Assembly: GCF_026342355.1 (NCBI RefSeq)
Contig: NZ_JAPEMV010000004.1
Location: forward strand, 186,001 to 250,000
Reading direction: 5' to 3'
DNA length: 64,000 nt
Origin: Streptomyces sp. NBC_00249
GTDB lineage: Bacteria; Actinomycetota; Actinomycetes; Streptomycetales; Streptomycetaceae
Under the pieces are notes generated by a model that worked only from the letters and a program-made list of their open reading frames with translations, made no database searches and was not told the DNA's origin. Below, one piece after another: positions 7,367 to 15,448 of this stretch (positions are counted from its first letter, which is position 1; every line of letters starts with the position of its first letter). Both the position numbers and the translations under genes were made by a program.

Positions 7367-8373
7367 CCACCCTCACCCTCACCGCCACCGCTGACACGCT
7401 CGTCCTCGCCCCGAGGCTGTCCGCCGCCCTGGAGCTGGTCTCCGTACGCGCCGACGGCCTCCAGGCCACCGTCGCCGGGCGCGAGATCACCACGGAGAGC
7501 CCCCGTGACCTGCGCGGACGCCTGGCCAACGCGCTCTACGAGGAGTTCCACGCGGGCAACGGCGAACACCGGCGGGAGCCCGGCGGAGCCCCCCGCCGCA
7601 GCCTGCGCGACGCGAGCCTGGAGGAGCGGCTGGCGGCCGGGGTCCCGCACGCCTGGACCCCGACCCGGGCCCGGCTGATCGAGGTCCTGCGCCGCGACGG
7701 CGGCGACCAGCTCGTCGTACGCCTCCCCGACATCACCGCCCGGGTGCCCGCCGACCGGCTCATCGACTCCGGGAGCGAGCCGCAGCCCGGGGACATCGTC
7801 GAACTGGCCCTGGAGGCGGCCCGGCCCGCCCTGTCCCCCGGCTTCTTCTACGTCATGGGCTCGCGCGCCCTGCCCCGCCCGGCCGGACCGATCCGCAGGC
7901 TCTTCCTGCACGCCCTCGACGGGGATGGCGCGGCCGTCCTGTGGGCGGCCGCCCTTGCCGCCCTGGAGGAGGCCGGCGCGCTGTACCACGCGAAGGCGCT
8001 CTCCGACCCGGACGACTTCCCGCGCCGCGACGGCCTGGTGGTCTACCTGCACGGGGACCACGTAGCGGGCGAACGCGCCGTGGTCGAGGCCGTACGGGAC
8101 CTGCCCGGACGGGGCGCGGACAGCTCGCTGTTCACCGAGCGGCTCGCCCCCGGTGTGGCGGCGGCATGGGACCCGCGCGACCCGCGACCGGGCCGGAGCG
8201 GCATGAGCTTCGGCCAGCACCGCAGCTTCGCCCTGGCCACGGCCCTGGTCGACCACGCGACGGCGGACTCCCCCGCGGGGTCCCTGGAGGAGCGCGTGGC
8301 GGGGGCGTTCAGGGCGGCGGGGATCGACCCGCTGCGCCCCGAGAACAACATCACCACGACGGAGGGGAACTGA
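7363..8373 (+). CDS. HopA1-domain lyase, LanY-like
   Basis: 336 residues. The C-terminal two-thirds matches the HopA1 effector-type domain used as a phospho-Ser/Thr lyase in class V lanthipeptides and thioamitides. It shows GFFYVMGSR at about residue 161, IRRLFLHAL at about 180, then ALYHAKALSDPDDFPRRDGL and VVYLHGD, with the family's conserved Lys and Arg-Asp. The N-terminal part (about 1-75) is variable. The expected role is to remove phosphate from Ser/Thr phosphorylated by the neighbouring kinase, giving Dha/Dhb for thioether formation. The start is the ATG overlapping the kinase stop. Confidence 0.8.
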   Translation: MTTLTLTATADTLVLAPRLSAALELVSVRADGLQATVAGREITTESPRDLRGRLANALYEEFHAGNGEHRREPGGAPRRSLRDASLEERLAAGVPHAWTPTRARLIEVLRRDGGDQLVVRLPDITARVPADRLIDSGSEPQPGDIVELALEAARPALSPGFFYVMGSRALPRPAGPIRRLFLHALDGDGAAVLWAAALAALEEAGALYHAKALSDPDDFPRRDGLVVYLHGDHVAGERAVVEAVRDLPGRGADSSLFTERLAPGVAAAWDPRDPRPGRSGMSFGQHRSFALATALVDHATADSPAGSLEERVAGAFRAAGIDPLRPENNITTTEGN

Positions 8374-8374
8374 C

Positions 8375-9223
8375 ATGAGCGCCACGACGACGGCCTGGGA
8401 GCCCGCGACGGAGCCGACGGCCACGGACGAGGCCGTGACGGCTCCGGACGAGGCCGTGACGGCCCCGGACGGCGCGACCGGGCTCGGCACCGCCATCACC
8501 ACCGCCTACAGCGACGCCCTCGCCTCGGTGTACGACGACATCTACCCCGGCACCCCCGAGATCGCCGAGTACCTGGTCACCCTCACCGAGCCGGGCGCGA
8601 GCGTCCTCGAACTCGGCGTCGGCACCGGCCGCGTGGCCCTGCCGCTGGCCGACCACGGCTTCCAGGTCCACGGGGTGGAGACCTCCGAGCAGATGCTCGC
8701 CCGCCTCGCCGAGAAGGACCCGCAGGGCCGCATCACCCCGGTGCTCGGGGACCTCGTCCAGCTCGACCTGGAGCGGACCTTCGACGTGGTGCTGGCCCCC
8801 TTCAACGTGCTGTGCTGCGCGATGACGGTCGACGAGCAGATCGCGATGATGCACGCCATCGCCCGGCACACGGCCGCGGACGGCCACGTGGTGATCGAGA
8901 CCTTCGACCCGAGCGACTACCACGTCCAGCGCAAGGCCGACATCACCACCCGCCCGGCCGGCACCCGGGGGGTGGTCATCGAGTCGCTGGAGGTGCTGCC
9001 CGCCTCGCAGAACATGCTGCTGAACTCCACCCTCTTCCTGGACGGCGCCGCCCCCACGTCCTCCTCCACGGTGATGCGCTACCTGTGGCCGAGCGAACTG
9101 GACCTGCTGGCGGCGATCGCCCGCCTGGAGCTCGTCGGCCGGTACGCCGGCTGGCAGGAGCAGCCCTTCGACGGCGGTGACAGCCGCAAGATGTGCGTCT
9201 CCGTCTTCCGGCCGCTGGCATGA
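8375..9223 (+). CDS. SAM-dependent methyltransferase
   Basis: 282 residues, class I Rossmann methyltransferase. Motif I is VLELGVGTGRVALPLADHG, with the acidic loop VHGVETSEQML, motif II-like TFDVVLAPFNVLCCAM and post-motif HVVIETFDPSDY. The first 35 residues hold a short internal duplication (DEAVTAP twice, from a 21-bp tandem DNA repeat at about 8427-8470) and are probably disordered. RBS GGAGGGG lies just upstream. Several class V products carry an N,N-dimethylated N-terminus, so N-terminal methylation after leader removal is the most likely role; O- or C-methylation cannot be excluded. Confidence 0.8.
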   Translation: MSATTTAWEPATEPTATDEAVTAPDEAVTAPDGATGLGTAITTAYSDALASVYDDIYPGTPEIAEYLVTLTEPGASVLELGVGTGRVALPLADHGFQVHGVETSEQMLARLAEKDPQGRITPVLGDLVQLDLERTFDVVLAPFNVLCCAMTVDEQIAMMHAIARHTAADGHVVIETFDPSDYHVQRKADITTRPAGTRGVVIESLEVLPASQNMLLNSTLFLDGAAPTSSSTVMRYLWPSELDLLAAIARLELVGRYAGWQEQPFDGGDSRKMCVSVFRPLA

Positions 9224-10497
9224 GCCCCCACGACAGCCGGTTGGCGAACGGCCTCGGGCTGTCGGTGGAACCCCTGCCCGGCCACGGCGGCGGGCTCGTG
9301 TCCGTCGCCCTGACGGTGGCGGCGGGCGGGGACGCGGACCCGGCGGGCCGGCACGGCACGGCGCACCTGGTCGAGCACCTGATGTTCCCGCGCGCGGCCG
9401 CGACGGAGACGGACGACGGGCTCGACAGCCACGTCGCCCGCGTCGAGGGCGCGGGCGGTGTCTGCAACGCCGAGACCCACCGCGACCACACCGTCTTCCA
9501 CACGACCGTTCCGGCGGAGCTGCTCCCCGAGGTCCTGGAGTGGGAGGCGCGGCGGCTGCTCACCTTCGCCCCCGACGGGTCCGTGCTCCGTACGGAGACC
9601 TCCGTGATCGCCGAGGAGATCCGCGGCGCGGCCGCCGCCGGGCGGGTCTGGGAGGCGGCCCTCGGCGCGCTGTACCCCGGCAGCCGTGACAGCTTCGGCA
9701 CCCCCGGCGAGCTGGCACGGGCCACCGCCGCCGAGGCCGGTGCCTTCTTCCGCCGCCACTACCGGCCGGACGCCATGGTGCTGTCGGTGGTGGGCGACGT
9801 GGACCCCGACCGGGTGGCGGCCTCAGTGGACTCGCACTTCGGGCAGCTCCCGGCGGGCGAGGGTCCGCTCCCGGCTCCCTCCCCGGCCCCCTCTCCCGCT
9901 CCGGCGCCCGCCGTCGCGCCGGCCGTGGTCCGGACGGCACCGCTGGCATCCCCCGTCAGCGGTGCCGCCCTGGGCCACCCCCTGCCCGACCCGGTCCGCG
10001 ACCGCGCCGCCTACCTCGCGCACGTGGTGCTGGCCGAGACCCTCAGCCGCTCCCGGCTGCCGGGGCTGACCCGGCGCGACCCCCGGATCACCTCCGCCCG
10101 GGTGACCTGCGGCTACCTGGGCCAGTGGCTCGGCTCCGCCGTACCCGACCTGGCGCTCGCCCAGTTCGCGACGGCTCCCGGAGCGGACGTCACCGCGGTG
10201 CTCGGCGCCTGGCGCGAGGTCCTCGCCGAACTGGCGGCCCGCCCGGCGGACGCGGCCGAACACCGGCGCGCGGTCAACGCACTGCTGCTGGCCTGCCACC
10301 GCCGGGCGGACTCCCTGACCGCCCGCAGCGTCTCCCTCGGCCGTACGGCGCTCCTCTTCCCCGGCGCCGGCGGCCCGGACGCCCTCCCCCGCGACCTGGC
10401 CCGGGTCACCGCCGCCGAGGTGTCCGCCGCCGCGGCGGCCCTGCTGGCCGGGCCCTGCTCGGTGACCGCACTCGGAGAGATCGGAGAGACCCGGTGA
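9220..10497 (+). CDS. M16-family zinc metallopeptidase, catalytic subunit
   Basis: 425 residues. The inverted zinc motif H49-L-V-E52-H53 is intact, and the third ligand is probably in TSVIAEEIRG about 80 residues later, the normal M16 spacing. An M16 N-domain is followed by a second M16-fold domain after a Pro/Ala-rich linker (PAPSPAPSPAPAPA, about 225-240). ATG overlaps the methyltransferase stop. Its partner at 10494 lacks the zinc motif, so the two should form an MPP/PqqFG-type heterodimer. As the exporter has no leader peptidase domain, leader removal is the probable job. Confidence 0.85.
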   Translation: MSPHDSRLANGLGLSVEPLPGHGGGLVSVALTVAAGGDADPAGRHGTAHLVEHLMFPRAAATETDDGLDSHVARVEGAGGVCNAETHRDHTVFHTTVPAELLPEVLEWEARRLLTFAPDGSVLRTETSVIAEEIRGAAAAGRVWEAALGALYPGSRDSFGTPGELARATAAEAGAFFRRHYRPDAMVLSVVGDVDPDRVAASVDSHFGQLPAGEGPLPAPSPAPSPAPAPAVAPAVVRTAPLASPVSGAALGHPLPDPVRDRAAYLAHVVLAETLSRSRLPGLTRRDPRITSARVTCGYLGQWLGSAVPDLALAQFATAPGADVTAVLGAWREVLAELAARPADAAEHRRAVNALLLACHRRADSLTARSVSLGRTALLFPGAGGPDALPRDLARVTAAEVSAAAAALLAGPCSVTALGEIGETR

Positions 10498-11795
10498 ACC
10501 GCGAGACCCTCGACACCACGCTCGGCAACGGCCTGCGGGTCCTCGTCGTCCACGCCCCCGGCGCGCCCCTGGCCGAGGTCCGGCTGGTCCTCCCGTACGC
10601 CCGCACCGCGCCGCACCTCGCCGGCCCACAGGAGCTGCTGGCCGCCTGCCTGGGGACCGGTACGACCGCCGGCGCGGCCGGCGGCGGCACCCGGCAGGAC
10701 ATCGCCGACCGGGCCGGTGACCTCGGCGCCGAGCTGAGCACCGTCGTCACCGCCGAGTCCCTGGTGATGGCGGCGAGCGTGCTGCGCCCCGGCCTGCCCG
10801 GCACGCTCGCGCTCCTCGCGGACCTGCTGCTGCGCCCCGCCTACCGCGAGGCGGAACTCGCCCTCGCGGCGCGCCGTACGTCCTCCTCCCCCCGTACCCC
10901 GGGCCCCCGGCAGCGGCTGCGCCGGGCGCTGCTGGCCCACGCCTTCGGCGCCCACCCGCTGCTGGAGGTCCCGGCCGCGCGGACCACGCCGGGCACCGGT
11001 GACCTGTACGCACTGCACGCCCGCGCGGTGGTGCCGGACGGCGCGGTGCTGCTGGTCATGACCGCCGAAGCCCCCGACACGGTGGGCGCCCTCGTCGGGG
11101 AGGCGCTGGGCGGCTGGGCCGGCGGCCCGTCCGGGCTGGCCCTGCCGCCGTTCGCGCGCCGCACCCCGCGCCCCGGCCGCCTCGCGCTGCCCGCCCCGCC
11201 CGGCCCCCCGGGCTCCGGGCAGGCCCTGCTGCTCGGCGCCGGACCCGCCGTCCCCGCCGCCGACCCGGGCCACGCCCCGCTGCACCTGGCCCAGACGGTG
11301 CTGGGCGGGTACGCCTCCTCACTGCTGGCCCGCCGGGTCCGCGACCGGCACGGCCTCGCGTACGCCGTCAGCGCCGAGCTGCGCGGCAACGGCGCCGGCG
11401 ACTGGCTGGAGATCGAGTGCGCCGGGGCCCCCGGCACGGCGGACCGGATCGCCGAGGAGGTCACCGGCTGCCTGCGGGAGCTGGCCGGGGACGGCCCCTC
11501 CCCCGAGGAGGTCGACCGGGCCCGCGCCTACACGAGCGGCTTCACCCGCTTCGCCCTCGCCACCCGGACCGAGGAGGCGAGCGCGCTGGCCGGTTTCGCG
11601 GCGGCCGGACTGCCCCTGGACTGGCTGGACGCCTACCGGGCCCGGCTCGCCGAGGTGACGCACGCCCAGGTCGCCGAGGCGGCCGCGCAGTTCCTCGATC
11701 CGGGCCGCGTCGTCCTCGCGACCCTCGACACCGCACACCCGCAGCCGCACCTGGCCAGTGACTCCGACCCCGAAAGCGACCGGTGGACCCCGTGA
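10494..11795 (+). CDS. M16-family peptidase homologue, non-catalytic partner
   Basis: 433 residues with a GTG start overlapping the stop of the catalytic subunit. The fold is M16, but the HxxEH zinc site is absent: the equivalent helix reads PQELLAACLGTGT. The C-domain keeps the substrate-binding signature RRVRDRHGLAYAVSAEL, with the Arg/Tyr pair typical of non-catalytic M16 subunits that complete the active site of their partner. The pair resembles the arrangement in mitochondrial processing peptidase and in bacterial M16 heterodimers. A role in trimming the modified peptide is inferred. Confidence 0.85.
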   Translation: MNRETLDTTLGNGLRVLVVHAPGAPLAEVRLVLPYARTAPHLAGPQELLAACLGTGTTAGAAGGGTRQDIADRAGDLGAELSTVVTAESLVMAASVLRPGLPGTLALLADLLLRPAYREAELALAARRTSSSPRTPGPRQRLRRALLAHAFGAHPLLEVPAARTTPGTGDLYALHARAVVPDGAVLLVMTAEAPDTVGALVGEALGGWAGGPSGLALPPFARRTPRPGRLALPAPPGPPGSGQALLLGAGPAVPAADPGHAPLHLAQTVLGGYASSLLARRVRDRHGLAYAVSAELRGNGAGDWLEIECAGAPGTADRIAEEVTGCLRELAGDGPSPEEVDRARAYTSGFTRFALATRTEEASALAGFAAAGLPLDWLDAYRARLAEVTHAQVAEAAAQFLDPGRVVLATLDTAHPQPHLASDSDPESDRWTP

Positions 11796-12820
11796 ACGCG
11801 ACGCAGCAGCCCGCCCCGCGCCCGAACCCGCAGGCCCCGGCCGTCCTCTACCCCCTCCAGCCCGACCACCCCGAACTCGTCGCCCCCTTCGCCTCCCTGG
11901 TCCAGCGCACCGGCGCCCGCCGGCTCTGGCTGTGCCAGTCCTTCAAGGCCGAGCCGCACCAGGTCCTGGCCCACCTCGCCGGCATGGGCCACACCACACC
12001 GGTCGGCACGAGCGTGACCCTGCTGCCGCTGCGCCACCCCTACGAGGCCGCCCTCCAGGCCCGCTCCCTCGCCCTGATCACCGGGCAGCCGGTCGTCGCG
12101 GGCTTCGGCATCGGCAACCCGGGCTTCGTGTCGGGGCTGACCGGCAGCCCGTACGCGAGCCCCCGCACGGCGGTGCGCGACTACCTGTCCTCGGTGCGCG
12201 CCCTGCTCGACGGCGAGACCGTCGCGCACGAGGGCCCGTACCACCAGATGCACGGCGGCCTGCTGCCCCTGGACCACGCACCCGTCGAGGTCGGCGCCGG
12301 GGTGCTGCGGCCCGGCATGGCGCGGACGGCCGGTGAGGTCGCCGACGTCGCCATCACCTGGATGACCCCGCCGTCCTACGTCCGGGGGACCCTGCGGCCC
12401 GCGCTCGACGAGGGCGCGCAGGGGCGGCCGGTGCGGCCGAGGATCGCCACCGCCGTCCACGTGGCCGTCGCACGTCCCGGCCGGGACCCCCGACGGCTCG
12501 CGCTGGCGGCCGCCGGCGAGCACCTGTCGGTCCCGCACTACGCCGACATGCTGCGCCGGGCCGGGGTGTCCGTGGACCCGCACGACCCGGACGGCACCGC
12601 CGACGCGCTGCTGGGCGGGCAGGTCGTGCTCACCGGCACCCCCCACGAGATCGCCGAGGCCCTCGACGGGTACCGGCGCGCGGGGGTGGACGAGCTGATG
12701 CTCAACCCCTCGGGCGTGCTGCTGACGGAGGGCGTGCACGCGGCGGTCGCCGACCTGGAGGAGATCCTCGCCGCCTGCGACAGCATGCTGCCGCGCCCCC
12801 GGCAGGATGCTGCTGTCTGA
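11792..12820 (+). CDS. LLM-type flavin/F420-dependent reductase, LanJ-like
   Basis: 342 residues, luciferase-like monooxygenase (TIM barrel) superfamily. RRLWLCQSFKAEPHQVLAHL, IGNPGFVSG and AGEVADVAITWMTPPSYVRG are typical of the F420-type branch. In class V lanthipeptide pathways, an F420H2-dependent enzyme of this superfamily reduces Dha to D-Ala, so that is the leading hypothesis. I chose the GTG at 11792 because it repeats the GTGA start-stop overlap of this operon and has GGTGGA just upstream; an in-frame GTG at 11783 is possible. Cofactor type (FMN or F420) cannot be settled by eye. Confidence 0.75.
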   Translation: MNATQQPAPRPNPQAPAVLYPLQPDHPELVAPFASLVQRTGARRLWLCQSFKAEPHQVLAHLAGMGHTTPVGTSVTLLPLRHPYEAALQARSLALITGQPVVAGFGIGNPGFVSGLTGSPYASPRTAVRDYLSSVRALLDGETVAHEGPYHQMHGGLLPLDHAPVEVGAGVLRPGMARTAGEVADVAITWMTPPSYVRGTLRPALDEGAQGRPVRPRIATAVHVAVARPGRDPRRLALAAAGEHLSVPHYADMLRRAGVSVDPHDPDGTADALLGGQVVLTGTPHEIAEALDGYRRAGVDELMLNPSGVLLTEGVHAAVADLEEILAACDSMLPRPRQDAAV

Positions 12821-12872
12821 CGGCCGCCGCCGGGCCCGTACCGGCTGCTTTGCTGGAAAAGGCGGACAGGGC

Positions 12873-12928
12873 ATTCCACTTGAGGCATTCCCCTCGAGGG
12901 ATTCCACGTGAGGCATTCCACGTGAGTC
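12873..12928. repeat. Four tandem 14-bp direct repeats, probable operator array
   Basis: Units start at 12873, 12887, 12901 and 12915, exactly 14 bp apart: ATTCCACTTGAGGC, ATTCCCCTCGAGGG, ATTCCACGTGAGGC, ATTCCACGTGAGTC. They end 38 bp before the ABC ATPase start and 53 bp after the preceding stop. Each is built around a CACGTG-like core. No coding or terminator role is apparent, so a multi-site regulator-binding array for the ABC pump is most likely. Confidence 0.75.
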
Positions 12929-12966
12929 CGCCCCAGCGTCCGAGACCTCCAGCAGGAAGAAGAGCC

Positions 12967-13731
12967 GTGAGCAGGGAACACCCGGACCGGGCGGGCGGCG
13001 CCAGCGTCGCCCTGTCGGGCATCAGCAAGAGATTCGGCGGCCACCAGGCGCTCCAGGACGTCTCCTTCGAGCTGCGGCCGGGCAAGGTCACGGGCCTGCT
13101 CGGCCCCAACGGCGCGGGCAAGAGCACCCTGTTGCGGATCCTGCTCGGCCTGGCCCGCCCGGACGCCGGCACCGCCCGGGTGCTGGGCGAGGAGCCGGGT
13201 ACGGCGCCGCAGGGCGCCCGGCGCATCGGTGTGGTCATGGACTCGGTCGGCTTCCCGGCGCGCATGACCGTACGGCGGCAGCTGGAGATCTCCGCGCTCT
13301 CCCTCGGCCTGCCCGCGTCCCGCGTCGACGAGGTGCTCGCGCAGGTCGGCCTGGAGGGCGACGCGACCCGGCGGCGCATCGGCGCCTGCTCCACCGGCAT
13401 GCGCCAGCGCCTGGCGCTGGCCGTCGCCCTGCTCCCGGACCCGGAGCTGCTGATCCTCGACGAGCCGCTGAACGGCCTGGACCCGGACGGGATCCGCTGG
13501 ATGCGCCGGCTCGTGGAGCGGGCGGCGGCCGAGGGCAGGACCGTGCTCATGGCGAGCCACATGCTGTCGGAAGTGGAGCAGAGCGTGGACGACATCGTCG
13601 TGCTGCGCCGCTCGGTGCTGTTCACCGGCACCCTCCAGGACCTGGTCCGGCGCGGCCACGGCCGGCTGGAGGACGCGTACTTCGGGCTCGTCGAGGGCTC
13701 CCTCTCCCACCCGGAGGCTTCCCGTGCGTGA
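12967..13731 (+). CDS. ABC transporter ATP-binding protein (probable self-immunity)
   Basis: 254 residues, with a GTG start preceded by AGGAAGA; the frame is open further upstream but contains the repeat array. Walker A GPNGAGKST, Walker B LLILDEPLNGLD and H-loop MASHMLSEVE are intact. The signature is CSTGMRQRL instead of LSGGQ, common in ABC-2 drug and bacteriocin pumps of the BcrA/LanF type. It overlaps the permease gene by 8 nt. Next to a lanthipeptide-type cluster, self-immunity or secondary export is the natural reading. Confidence 0.85.
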   Translation: MSREHPDRAGGASVALSGISKRFGGHQALQDVSFELRPGKVTGLLGPNGAGKSTLLRILLGLARPDAGTARVLGEEPGTAPQGARRIGVVMDSVGFPARMTVRRQLEISALSLGLPASRVDEVLAQVGLEGDATRRRIGACSTGMRQRLALAVALLPDPELLILDEPLNGLDPDGIRWMRRLVERAAAEGRTVLMASHMLSEVEQSVDDIVVLRRSVLFTGTLQDLVRRGHGRLEDAYFGLVEGSLSHPEASRA

Positions 13732-14530
13732 CACGAACCCTTCCCCGAACCCGGCCTCGAACCTGAACCCGGCCTCGTCCGCTTCGGCGTCCCCCGTGCG
13801 GCACCAGATCGCCGCCGAGATGCTGCGCGCCCGCTCCGGCGCGGCCCTGACCGGCCTGCTCCTGGGCGCGCTCGCGCTGGGCGCCCTCGGCCAGCTCGGC
13901 GTGGTCTTCGCCGACGCGGACCTCGCCGCGAACGCCGTGGACGCCTCCCACCGGGTGGTGAACCTCGCCGCCTCCGCGACCCTGTTCGCCTCGCTGTTCG
14001 GCGCTCTGCTCGTCACGGGCGAGTTCAAGTCCGGCTCCATCGGCCGCAGCGTGCTGTACGCCCCGGGGCGCGGCGCCGTCGTCGGTGCGAAGCTGCTGGT
14101 GGCGGGGGTGTCGGGGCTGCTCTTCGGGGTGGTCTCGGTGCTGGGCTCGCTGGCGGTCGGGGCGGCCGCCTTCGCCTCGAAGGACACCGCGCTGGTCCTG
14201 GACGGGCGTACGTGGCAGCTCGCGGCCGCCGTCGTCGGGGTGTGCGGCCTGGCCGGGCCGTGGGGTGCGGCGATCGGCTTCGTCGTGCGCAACCAGCTGG
14301 TGGCGGTCCTCGGGCTGGTGCTGTGGGGGACGGTCGGCCAGCTGCTGGTGCTGGGCCAGTTCCCGCAGGTGGGCCGGTTCCTCCCGGACGGGGCCCAGCT
14401 GAGCGTGCTGGGCGACCGGCTGACCTTCCCGGACGGGCTGGACGCCCCGTACGGAGTGCTGCTCCTGGTCGCCTGGGGTGCGGCGGCGGCGCTGCTGGCG
14501 CAGCGCCTCTTCGCCCGCCGGGACGTCTGA
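13724..14530 (+). CDS. ABC-2-type permease (probable self-immunity)
   Basis: 268 residues. After a Ser/Pro/Asn-rich cytoplasmic start (about 1-30) there are about six hydrophobic segments: ALTGLLLGALALGALGQLG, a pair around LFASLFGALLVTGEF, LLFGVVSVLGSLAVGAAAF, AAAVVGVCGLAGPWGAAIG, LVAVLGLVLWGTVGQLLVL and LLLVAWGAAAALLAQ. EFKSGSIGRSVLYAPGRG after the second segment is the coupling motif usual in ABC-2 permeases of bacteriocin immunity systems. The GTG start overlaps the ATPase stop. A long palindrome lies 27 bp after the stop. Confidence 0.85.
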   Translation: MRDTNPSPNPASNLNPASSASASPVRHQIAAEMLRARSGAALTGLLLGALALGALGQLGVVFADADLAANAVDASHRVVNLAASATLFASLFGALLVTGEFKSGSIGRSVLYAPGRGAVVGAKLLVAGVSGLLFGVVSVLGSLAVGAAAFASKDTALVLDGRTWQLAAAVVGVCGLAGPWGAAIGFVVRNQLVAVLGLVLWGTVGQLLVLGQFPQVGRFLPDGAQLSVLGDRLTFPDGLDAPYGVLLLVAWGAAAALLAQRLFARRDV

Positions 14531-14556
14531 GTCCGGCAGTCCGGCCGGGGGCCTCG

Positions 14557-14599
14557 CCTACGAGGGGGATGTGGACGTCGTCCACATCCCCCTCGTAGG
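14557..14599. promoter_or_regulatory. 43-bp perfect palindrome, TetR operator and/or terminator
   Basis: Two perfect 21-bp arms around T14578. The centre (GTGGACGTCGTCCAC) resembles the second box at 14613-14625. It follows the permease stop and precedes the TetR gene by 60 bp, so it can terminate the upstream operon and also serve as an operator. Both roles are inferred. Confidence 0.6.
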
Positions 14600-14612
14600 C
14601 TGTACCTGAAAG

Positions 14613-14625
14613 TAGACGCCGTCCA
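14613..14625. promoter_or_regulatory. Second TetR-type operator box
   Basis: TAGACGCCGTCCA shares the TRGACG-N-CGTCCA core with the centre of the palindrome 42 bp upstream, and the following CATCC also matches. It is 34 bp before the TetR start, a normal place for autorepression. Confidence 0.5.
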
Positions 14626-14659
14626 CATCCAGGCGTGGATCCGAAGGAACGAAGGGCCC

Positions 14660-15382
14660 ATGACACCGGAGACCGAAGCACCGGGGACCGAAGCACCGGG
14701 GACCGAAGCACCGGGGACCGAAGCACCAGGGCCCGAAGCGCCAGGGCCCGACGCACCGCCCCCCAAGCGCAGCACCTACCGGCACGGGAACCTCCGCAAC
14801 GCGCTGCTCGACGCCGCCCTGGAGCTGGCTCGCGAGGGCGGTCCCGACACCGTGTCCCTGCGCGAGGCCACCCGCCGCGCCGGGGTCTCGCCCAACGCCG
14901 CCTACCGGCACTTCGCCGACCGGGGAGCTCTGGTCCACGGGGTCGCGCAGGCCGCCATGGCCCAGGTGGCCCTCGCGATGGAGGCCGAACTCGACGGCCT
15001 GCCCGCCACCGACGACCCCGTCGCCCGCGCGCGGGCCCGCTTCCGGGCCGTCGGGACGGGCTACATCCGCTTCGCCGTCACCGAGCCGGGCTGGTTCCGT
15101 ACGGCCTTCCACGTCCCGGCCGACATGACCTACGCGACGGACACCACCGCCGCCGGGGCGGGCGGGCTCACCCCGTTCGAGCTGCTGGGCGCCGCCCTGG
15201 ACGGCCTGGTGGAGACCGGGGTCCTCCCGGCCGAACGGCGTCCGGGGGCCGAGTTCCTCGCCTGGTCGGCGGTGCACGGCCTGGCGTCCCTGATCATCGA
15301 CGGCCCCCTGCGCGGCATCACCCCGGAGCAGGCCCACGACGCCGGCCAGGGCGTGATCGACATGCTCGAACGCGGCATCTGA
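14660..15382 (+). CDS. TetR-family transcriptional repressor
   Basis: 240 residues. The TetR N-terminal helix-turn-helix (about 40-90) reads HGNLRNALLDAALELA, then VSLREATRRAGVSPNAAYRH with F as the usual end. The C-terminal ligand domain contains the pattern GYIRFAVTEPGWFRTAF typical of the WHG/TetR_C_13-like group. The N-terminus is a repeated TEAPG sequence encoded by tandem 15-bp units (14672-14746) and should be disordered. Two operator-like boxes lie upstream, so autoregulation is likely; its other target is unknown. It follows the ABC pump on the same strand but behind a palindrome. Confidence 0.9.
   Translation: MTPETEAPGTEAPGTEAPGTEAPGPEAPGPDAPPPKRSTYRHGNLRNALLDAALELAREGGPDTVSLREATRRAGVSPNAAYRHFADRGALVHGVAQAAMAQVALAMEAELDGLPATDDPVARARARFRAVGTGYIRFAVTEPGWFRTAFHVPADMTYATDTTAAGAGGLTPFELLGAALDGLVETGVLPAERRPGAEFLAWSAVHGLASLIIDGPLRGITPEQAHDAGQGVIDMLERGI
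14672..14746. repeat. Five tandem 15-bp repeats inside the TetR gene
   Basis: Unit ACCGAAGCACCGGGG: three perfect copies, two variants, then a partial one. They encode TEAPG/PEAPG. Copy-number changes keep the reading frame. Confidence 0.85.
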
Positions 15383-15448
15383 GCCGGAACCGCCGACGGG
15401 CCGGGCGGCCGCACCGCAGCGCCCCCGCCTCCGCCCGTCGGCCGCGCC

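Noticed and set aside
12873..12928. Short tandem repeats as a possible CRISPR array
   Set aside because: Units of 14 bp have no spacers between them and no cas genes are nearby; the same holds for the 16-bp array at 35364.
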